Assembly: GCF_007750855.1 (NCBI RefSeq)
Contig: NZ_CP036291.1
Span: 3,596,001 to 3,660,000 of the forward strand
Length of the DNA stretch: 64,000 nucleotides
Reading direction: 5' to 3'
From: Pirellulimonas nuda
Lineage (GTDB): Bacteria; Planctomycetota; Planctomycetia; Pirellulales; Lacipirellulaceae
Made by a program: the position numbers and the translations under genes
Notes under the pieces: generated by a model
What the model was told of the DNA's origin: nothing
The model's input: the letters and a program-made list of their open reading frames with translations, nothing else
Database searches by the model: none
Part shown: piece by piece, positions 58,701 to 64,000 of the stretch
Position numbering within the stretch: the stretch's first letter is position 1
Layout: each line of letters starts with the position of its first letter

Positions 58701-59522
58701 ATGCGGATCAAGGACCATCTCCCGATTGAGGAGCTTGAGCGTCTAGCGCGGGCAGAGAAGGACATCGGCCGGTTCCAGCGGCTGCGGATCGTGCTGCTTG
58801 GTTTGGAGGGCTGGACCGCCCCGGCGATCGCCACGGCGGTGGGGCTGTCGCGTCGCATCTGCCAGCGGTGGGCCGCCCGCTACAACGCCGAGGGCCTGGC
58901 GGGGCTCGACGATCGGCGGGGGCGCGAGCCGCGGCTGCCGATCGACGCCGAGCAAGAGGCCGCGTTCCGCCAGCGGATTGAAGCCGGGCCGGTTGAAGGG
59001 GACGAGGTCTGCTCGCTGCGCGGCAAGGACTTTCAGCGGATCTTGGCGGCAGAGTTCAACCTGCTCCGGTCGCTGCCGTCGGTCTATGGGCTGCTGCACC
59101 GCTTGGGGTACAGCTGCCTGCGTCCTCGGCCGCGGCATCGCAAGGCAGATCCAGCGCGGGTCGAAGCGTTCAAGCAAGCGTGGCCCGAGCGCCTCGACAA
59201 GATCGCCGCGGAGCACCCGGGCAAGCGGCTGCGGGTCTACTTCCAGGACGAGTCGCGGTTCGGCCAGCAGGGGACCAACACCAACGTCTGGGCCGAGAAG
59301 GGCTCGCGGCCAACGGCGGTGCGTCAGACCGAATACGAGTACCTGTGGGTGATCGGCGCCGTGTGCCCCGAGACTGGGCACGCCGAGGGGCTCCTCAGCC
59401 CGCAGCTGAACACGCAGATCATCAATTCGTTCTTGGAGCTGTTCGCCAAGACCATCCCCGAGGGAGAGCACGCCGTGATGATCTGGGACGGCGCAGGCTT
59501 CCACACAGCGGGGGCCCTGTGA
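58701..59522 (+). pseudogene. IS630-family transposase truncated by IS3
   Basis: ATG 58701 (MRIKDHLPIEELERLARAEK), preceded by GGAGGT, starts an IS630 transposase with a helix-turn-helix (APAIATAVGLSRRICQRW), the first Asp in YFQDESRFGQQG and the second in VMIWDGAGFH. The sequence stops 6 residues later at TGA, which is the first triplet of the inserted IS3 end. The third catalytic residue (Glu in NPIENLW-type motif) is therefore lost. The C-terminal part was not found on the other side of the IS3. Confidence 0.85.
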
Positions 59523-60475
59523 GGTGGTGCGGATTCCACGGACAGGTCAGTCTCTTATTTTGAGCGGTCGAGGTGGGTTTCGAACTGGGCGGGAGTGAGG
59601 TAGCCGAGGGCGGAGTGTTTTCGTTCGTGATTGTAGTAGGCGATGTACCCCCCGATCTCCCGGAACGCGATGGTGTGGTTTGCGTATTCGGTCATTTCGA
59701 GCTCCGTCTTGAAGGTTCCGAAGCAGGATTCCATGAAGGCGTTGTCGTAGCAGTTATCCGCCCGGCTCATGCTCTGTCGCATAGCAGCGCGGCGTAGCAC
59801 CCCGCGGTACTCGGCGCCGGCGTACTGGCCGCCACGGTCGGTATGGTGAATCATTCCGGGGCCGGGCTGCCTCGATCGAATGGCTTCCTTCAAGGCGGCC
59901 AGCACGAGGGTCTCGGTCATGTCGCAGGCCAGTTGCCAACCGACGATCCGCCGCGAGAAGCGATCCATCAATGTGGCCAAGTAGCTGAACGGCCGTCCAT
60001 CCACGGGGATGTACGTGATGTCTCCAACCCATAGGTGATCGATCCCATCGGCCTCTTCTCCTTCCAAGAGCAAGTTGGGACTGTATCCCAAACGATGGCG
60101 GCTCTCGGTCGTGCGCGGTTTGTACGACTTCGGCTGAATCGCCTTCAGGCCCTGTGATTGCAGTAGTTTCGCGACTCTGCGGCGACTGCAAGATCGTCCC
60201 ATATCGCTCAACTCGCTGGCGATCCGACGGGTTCCATATCGGCGACGATGCCGCTGGAAGATCGTGCGTACTAGCGGCGCTAACTCCAGGTCCTCCTTCT
60301 CGTGTGGCGTTGAGTTGGCTCCCTTCCAAGCATAAAAGGCGCTGCGACTGACGTTCAGGAACCGGCACACCTGACTGGCCCCTGCGACCTCCTCTTGCAG
60401 GATCGCTTCGACCGCCGCGTAGACTTCCGCTATCCGTTGCGGCCGAAAATAGCCAACGCTTTTTTTATCGGGTAT
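59520..60475 (-). mobile_element. IS3-family insertion sequence, incomplete
   Basis: The left end begins TGAGGTGGTGCGGATTCC at 59520, as expected for IS3-type inverted repeats, directly after broken IS630 sequence. The element carries orfB but only the last few codons of orfA (KKALAIFGRNG in the alternative frame near 60425-60465). The right inverted repeat was not found. The right boundary is approximate. Confidence 0.6.
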
Positions 60476-60574
60476 GGATGGAGTGGTTGTGTCTGTCCCG
60501 GCAACGTGGTCCGATGATGAGACCGGGTTCGGGACGGAATGTCGGACTTCTAATCTAGTGACGCGATGGGCCAT
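59555..60574 (-). CDS. IS3-family transposase OrfB
   Basis: A 339-residue frame. The genuine OrfB begins near KSVGYFRPQRIAEVYAAVEA (about residue 38), and the preceding 37 residues are open by chance. The HTH_21-like region (VCRFLNVSRSAFYAWKG) and integrase core (WVGDITYIPVDGRPFSYLA, HHTDRGGQYAGAEYRG, NCYDNAFMESCFGTFKTEL) with DDE residues are intact. OrfA, which normally supplies the DNA-binding start by frameshifting, is truncated, so autonomous transposition is unlikely. Confidence 0.85.
   Translation of the reverse strand: MAHRVTRLEVRHSVPNPVSSSDHVAGTDTTTPSIPDKKSVGYFRPQRIAEVYAAVEAILQEEVAGASQVCRFLNVSRSAFYAWKGANSTPHEKEDLELAPLVRTIFQRHRRRYGTRRIASELSDMGRSCSRRRVAKLLQSQGLKAIQPKSYKPRTTESRHRLGYSPNLLLEGEEADGIDHLWVGDITYIPVDGRPFSYLATLMDRFSRRIVGWQLACDMTETLVLAALKEAIRSRQPGPGMIHHTDRGGQYAGAEYRGVLRRAAMRQSMSRADNCYDNAFMESCFGTFKTELEMTEYANHTIAFREIGGYIAYYNHERKHSALGYLTPAQFETHLDRSK
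60460..60466 (-). promoter_or_regulatory. A7 slippery site of the IS3 orfA/orfB frameshift
   Basis: Seven A residues on the minus strand followed by GCGTTGG lie where the frame of the orfA tail (KKALAIFGRNG) meets OrfB. A6-7G sites drive -1 frameshifting in IS3 elements. The upstream part of orfA is missing here, so the site is probably no longer used. Confidence 0.5.
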
Positions 60575-60723
60575 TCATTCCGGGGCCGGCCGAGAGATCC
60601 TATGGGCCACGAGCCCGCTTTTTTAACTGGCCGCCCCCACGGCCCACCCGGATGGGCTTCGAGCCCGAAGAGGTAGTTGCCGAACGGCCCGGCTCGTCCG
60701 TCACGCTTGATGAGGGCATCGCC

Positions 60724-61540
60724 ATGAAGCGGTTCATCGGGCTCGACGTCCACAAGGCGGTCGTCGAGGTGTGCGTCATCGACGAGAAGGGGGAGCGGGT
60801 CTTTCGCCGCCGGATCGATTGTACGCGGGAGGCCTTGCTCCGGTTCGCCGAGGAGCTCACCGGCGAGGACAGTGTGGCGTTGGAAGTGACGACCAACGCT
60901 TGGGCCGTGGCAGACCTTGCTCCGGCCGTTTGTCGGTCGGGTTGTTGTCAGCAACCCGATGAAGACCAAGGCGATCGCCGAGGCGAAGGTCAAGACCGAT
61001 AAGGTTGACGCCGAAGTGCTGGCGCAGCTCCTGCGGTGCGACTACCTGCCCAGTGTTTGGGTGCCGGATGACGTGACGAGGACGCTCCGCCAACTCACCG
61101 GCCGGCGCGAGCGGCTCGTAACCGAGCGAACGCGGCTGAAGAACCGCATCCAGAGCGTTCTGGCCAGCATCCTTGTACCGGTTCCGGTGAAGACGCTGTT
61201 CTGCCAGGTCGGATTGCGGTGGCTGGCGGGCTGTGGCTTGCCTGCAGAACTACGAGCGCTCGTCGAATCGGACCTGCGGCTGATCGCTGTTGTCGATCAG
61301 GAGATCGATGCCTTAGAGGCGACGCTTCGCCAACAGGCGTGGGGCCTGCCGCGCGTCCGGCTGCTGATGACGGTCCCGGGGATGGACTACTGCGTCGCTC
61401 TTTCACTGATCGCCGCCCTCGGAGACTTGTCTCGGTTCGAGGACGGTGAGCACGCCGCCAGCTACCTCGGCCTAACACCCTCGGTCAAGCAGTCGGCGGC
61501 CACGTGCCACTATGGTCCGATCACGGTGAGCGGACGGTGA
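60724..61540 (+). pseudogene. IS110-family transposase, frameshifted and truncated
   Basis: ATG 60724 (MKRFIGLDVHKAVVEVCVID) starts a DEDD transposase (first Asp in GLDVHK; later KTDKVDAEVLAQLL). Near 60914 one extra T (CTTGCTCC for CTGCTCC) shifts the frame: the first frame ends at 61002, and the second, starting LRPFVGRVVVSNPMKTKAI, continues to 61540. The Transposase_20 region (LLMTVPGMDYCVALSLIAAL, AASYLGLTPSVKQS) is present, but the chain stops at GPIT where the IS66 end begins, so the C-terminus is missing. Confidence 0.85.
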
Positions 61541-61573
61541 AACCCACAGCCCGAAACGCCACGAGCGCCACCG

Positions 61574-61867
61574 CTACCAGCCGAGCATCTCGAGGTCGCC
61601 GTCGCCAGTTTGCTGGGTGTACTCTAGCCGGTCGCACAGCGCGATGAGGTCGTCTTCGTCCGCGCCGGCTTCGCCGTGATTGAAGGTGCGCGACAGCTCG
61701 CCAATCAGCATCGAGAGCTCCCATTCGCTCACCGAGATCCGCTTGATTGCCTGGCTCTTCGACCACCGCTTTAGTGCGTTCTCCAGACGCTCGAACGGGT
61801 AGCCGTGCTTCAGGATCAGGGCGCGTTCTTCGGGCAGCAGCTGGAGCTTGTGGCAGAGGTCATTCAT
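61574..61867 (-). CDS. IS66-associated small accessory protein
   Basis: A 97-residue protein (MNDLCHKLQLLPEERALILK, ending GDGDLEMLGW) located inside the IS66 left end and overlapping the tnpC stop by 8 bases, which suggests coupled translation. It is helical and acidic (DEDDLIALCDRLEYTQQ), without known domain. Its function in transposition is unknown; it may be a passenger gene. Confidence 0.6.
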   Translation of the reverse strand: MNDLCHKLQLLPEERALILKHGYPFERLENALKRWSKSQAIKRISVSEWELSMLIGELSRTFNHGEAGADEDDLIALCDRLEYTQQTGDGDLEMLGW

Positions 61868-63533
61868 AGCGTTTGCGTTCTTTGCGGCGGACCTCGTCGA
61901 TCTTCCAGACGTGTTTCGGGTTCGCCGCCAGCCAGTGGTCGGGGAGCAGGTCGTCGAGCCCGTCGCTGGTCACGGGCTGGCCTCGCCTCGTCTGCGCGAA
62001 CGCCTCGCTTTCCCTCCGGTAGGGCAGCTGCGTGAACAGCTCTCGCAGCCACGCGAACGGCTCCACCCCGTTCGCCTTGGCGCTGCTCACCAGCGAGTAC
62101 ATCGCCGCCGCGCCCCGGCCGCCATTTTCGCTTCCGACGAATAAAAAGTTCTTCCTGCCGATTGCCGGAAGCTTAACCAGCCTCTCGGCAGTGTTGTTGT
62201 CATACGCCAGGTAGCCCTGCTCGGTGTAGCGGCAGAGCGCCTCCCATTGGTTCTGGGTGTAGGTAAACGCTGCGCGAATCGGGCTCTTGGGCAAGACCCG
62301 TTGGTCCTCGCTCTCGCGATCGAGCCACGCCTTGAACTGGTCGAGGATCGGCGTGGCGTGCGCCCGCCGCCCTGCGGCCACTGCGTCGAAGTCACGCTCC
62401 CCTTGCGGGTTCTTCTCGGGGCACGCCCCCCGCAGCTGCTTCTCGACCTGCGACAGCCGAGCGATGAACGACAGCGCCGTGTTGGCGCGGACCGGGTCGT
62501 TGTCCTGCGCCTGATGCCAGTACCGCCGCGCGTGGACCCAACAGGCCACTTCTTGCACTTGCTGCCCCGCGTAGATGCAGTCGTAGCCCGAGTAGGCGTC
62601 TGCTTGAAGGTAGCCCTGGAATCCTTGCAGGAACTTCCTGGGTCCGTCGCGTTCTCGGCTCGTGGTGAAGTCGTATACCGCGTAGGGGTGAAGCCAGTCC
62701 CCCAGGTAGGGCCAGAACTTGCAGGTCCGCGTCACCCCACGGCCCGGCTCGAGCATCTTGATCGAGGTGTCGTCGGTGTGGATCACTTGCGACTGGAGGA
62801 CCAAGTGCTTCATCCGCATCACCAGCGGCAGCGCCAGCTGCGCTAGCGCCGCCTGCCAGCCGCACAGCGTGCTGCGGCGGATCGTCTTGCCGAGCCGCGC
62901 GTGGATGTCTTCTTGCCGGTAGAGGGGCACGTGATCCCCGAACTTGCTCAGCACCGTGTGGGCGCACAGCCCGGGGCCGGGCAGACCCTTCTCGATCGGC
63001 TGCGGCGGCTTATCGGCGATCGCCACGTGCTCCTGGCAGCCACGGCAGGCGTACTTCACCCGGTCGTGCTGGACGACCTTCAGGCGGGCCGGGACCAGCT
63101 CGAGCTGCTCGCTGCTCTCGACGCCGATCTCTTCACGCTGGGCGCCGCAGCCGGGGCAGGCCCGCTCGGCCTCAGGGAGCTCGTGACGCACGACCTCGCG
63201 CTGGAGGTGGTCGGGCAACTTGCCGACGCGGCCGGGGGACTTGCGGCGACGCCCTGGGGGCCCCTCTTCGATCAGGTCGCCGGGGGGCTGCTCGAGCTGA
63301 GCGGCTATCTCGCGGAGCTCGTCCAGCGAGAACAGCAGCAGCTGGTCGGGGTCGATCCGCTCTTGCCGCGATCCGCGGATCCGCTCCAGCAGCAGCTTGA
63401 TCTGGTGCTCGAGCGACGCGACCAGCCGCTGCTTCTGTGCGAGCTGGTCGGTGAACTGCTCTGCGGTCGCCTCGAGCTGCGCGAGCCGCTCTTTCAGACG
63501 CTGGTTCTCTTGTTGCAGTTGGGCAACGTTCAT
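61860..63533 (-). CDS. tnpC: IS66-family transposase TnpC
   Basis: A 557-residue DDE transposase. The leucine-zipper-like N-terminus (QQENQRLKERLAQLEATAEQ) precedes a linker, the zinc ribbon (ERACPGCGAQREE ... VKYACRGCQEHV) and the IS66 core: VIHTDDTSIKML, LQADAYSGYDCIY and YDNNTAERLVKLPAIGRKN supply the DDE triad. The C-terminal IS66_C-type region (NGVEPFAWLRELFTQLPYR) is complete. There is no frameshift, so this is the intact transposase of the element at the window end. Confidence 0.95.
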   Translation of the reverse strand: MNVAQLQQENQRLKERLAQLEATAEQFTDQLAQKQRLVASLEHQIKLLLERIRGSRQERIDPDQLLLFSLDELREIAAQLEQPPGDLIEEGPPGRRRKSPGRVGKLPDHLQREVVRHELPEAERACPGCGAQREEIGVESSEQLELVPARLKVVQHDRVKYACRGCQEHVAIADKPPQPIEKGLPGPGLCAHTVLSKFGDHVPLYRQEDIHARLGKTIRRSTLCGWQAALAQLALPLVMRMKHLVLQSQVIHTDDTSIKMLEPGRGVTRTCKFWPYLGDWLHPYAVYDFTTSRERDGPRKFLQGFQGYLQADAYSGYDCIYAGQQVQEVACWVHARRYWHQAQDNDPVRANTALSFIARLSQVEKQLRGACPEKNPQGERDFDAVAAGRRAHATPILDQFKAWLDRESEDQRVLPKSPIRAAFTYTQNQWEALCRYTEQGYLAYDNNTAERLVKLPAIGRKNFLFVGSENGGRGAAAMYSLVSSAKANGVEPFAWLRELFTQLPYRRESEAFAQTRRGQPVTSDGLDDLLPDHWLAANPKHVWKIDEVRRKERKRYE

Positions 63534-63576
63534 GCCGACGTTATACCCACGCGCCGCGCGAACGCAATCGCATCTT

Positions 63577-63927
63577 TCAACTCGCCAGCGAGAACCGCTT
63601 GCGGCGGGCGCTCTTCAGGTCGATACCCCGCAGCAGCATGGTCAGCTCTTCGCTGCGGATCTCGGCCGACCGCTGGTCGGCGGCCATCTGCGGCAGCTGA
63701 AACGTGCCCGCTTCCAGACGTCTGTACCACAGCGCCAAGCCGTCGCCGTCCCAGTACAAGATCTTCAGCTTGTCGCGCCGTCGGTTGACGAACAGGAAGA
63801 GGGATCCCGAGAGGGGGTCTTGCTCCAACACCCCGGTCACCAAGCCCTGCAGGCCGTCGAACCCTTTTCGCATGTCGGTCGGGCCATTGGCGACGAAGAC
63901 CCGCGTGCCGGCCGCAACGCTCAGCAT
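63577..63927 (-). CDS. tnpB: IS66 accessory protein TnpB
   Basis: A 116-residue IS66 Orf2 protein (not the Cas12-related TnpB of IS605). The family start VFVANGPTDMRKGFDGLQGL, the core PLSGSLFLFVNRRRDKLKIL and YWDGDGLALWYRRLEAGTF are unmistakable. It lies 43 bp upstream of tnpC, and its ATG overlaps the tnpA stop. The protein is required for IS66 transposition, its exact role unknown. Confidence 0.95.
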   Translation of the reverse strand: MLSVAAGTRVFVANGPTDMRKGFDGLQGLVTGVLEQDPLSGSLFLFVNRRRDKLKILYWDGDGLALWYRRLEAGTFQLPQMAADQRSAEIRSEELTMLLRGIDLKSARRKRFSLAS

Positions 63928-64000
63928 GGCGCTCCTCCCTCGATCACGCCAAGCACGGCGCCCAGCTGTCGCGGCGCGATGTCGGCCGGGAAGCGGAGCG
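63921..64000 (-). CDS. tnpA: IS66 TnpA, C-terminal part only
   Basis: The minus-strand frame LRFPADIAPRQLGAVLGVIE then GGAPC-stop is the end of IS66 Orf1/TnpA, a helix-turn-helix protein. The stop (63923-63921) overlaps the tnpB start ATG (63927-63925) region, as usual in this family. The start lies outside the window. Confidence 0.75.
   Translation of the reverse strand, partial: LRFPADIAPRQLGAVLGVIEGGAPC

Larger units (their letters stand above)
61526..64000 (-). mobile_element. IS66-family insertion sequence, running off the window
   Basis: The left end GTGAGCGGACGGTGAAAC at 61526 resembles IS66 inverted repeats (GTAAGCG...GGTGAA), directly after interrupted IS110 coding sequence. The element carries, on the minus strand, tnpA (partial, off the window), tnpB, tnpC and a small accessory gene. 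The right end is outside. Confidence 0.8.

Noticed and set aside
63577..63927. TnpB as a Cas12 ancestor (RNA-guided nuclease)
   Set aside because: This is IS66 Orf2, a different family that only shares the name; it is 116 residues and lacks RuvC motifs.

Overview
The window looks like chromosomal DNA from a planctomycete, most likely Pirellulales/Lacipirellulaceae. The lineage is inferred from several hallmarks: secreted proteins ending in PEP-CTERM-type anchors, dockerin-like Ca-binding stretches of the form GDYNxDGxVDAADYTVWRD (5.3-9.7, 24.9-27.0, 40.4-42.0 and 44.7-48.4 kb), an N-terminal LEPR-XLL-like motif (RLEERRVLS), an ECF sigma factor overlapping a Ser/Thr kinase-WD40 receptor, leucine-rich-repeat secreted proteins, a sulfatase, and many insertion sequences. 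No rRNA, tRNA or CRISPR array was found. GC content rises visibly after about 37.7 kb.

Layout. 0-5.3 kb: a GNAT acetyltransferase and a 905-residue fusion of a Cas4/TM0106-like nuclease, a DEDD exonuclease and an IS66-type transposase, separated by copies of an interspersed repeat of about 205 bp. 5.3-9.7 kb: a large beta-helix PEP-CTERM surface protein. 10.4-15.7 kb: a tightly overlapped minus-strand operon for an isoquinoline-1-oxidoreductase-like molybdenum hydroxylase (cytochrome c, 2Fe-2S subunit, molybdopterin subunit, XdhC, MocA-like). 16.4-27.0 kb: minus-strand secreted or membrane proteins (HEAT repeats, copper amine oxidase, LRR, zinc-ribbon membrane protein, SBBP propeller) and a pseudogene with an in-frame stop. 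27.2-32.9 kb: a decayed sigma-factor paralogue, the intact sigma factor and its partner kinase. 32.9-36.1 kb: a nested-hairpin element, repeat fragments, an IS66 remnant, a sigma-factor remnant and small membrane proteins.

36.1-44.2 kb: conserved hypothetical genes, a DUF1257-DUF2997-AAA cassette (Ycf35/Ycf46-like), a secreted EEP nuclease followed by a truncated S1/P1 nuclease, and a small PEP-CTERM-like protein. 44.7-50.0 kb: a 1225-residue LEPR-XLL/dockerin protein and a DUF4143-type ATPase. 50.1-53.3 kb: a three-gene cassette of unknown function. 53.8-58.3 kb: a decayed 2-hydroxyacid dehydrogenase, an AbiEi-like antitoxin cut by an intact IS256 element, and a secreted sulfatase. 58.7-64 kb: a pile of nested insertion sequences (IS630, IS3, IS110, IS66), the last running off the window.

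Functionally the intact genes suggest an aerobic, surface-active heterotroph that degrades amines, heteroaromatics or aldehydes, sulfated polymers and extracellular nucleic acids. Both ends are rich in mobile elements and decaying genes. The least explained items are the interspersed repeat with palindromic ends, the nested-hairpin element at 32.9-33.2 kb, the nuclease-exonuclease-transposase fusion and the 50-53 kb cassette.
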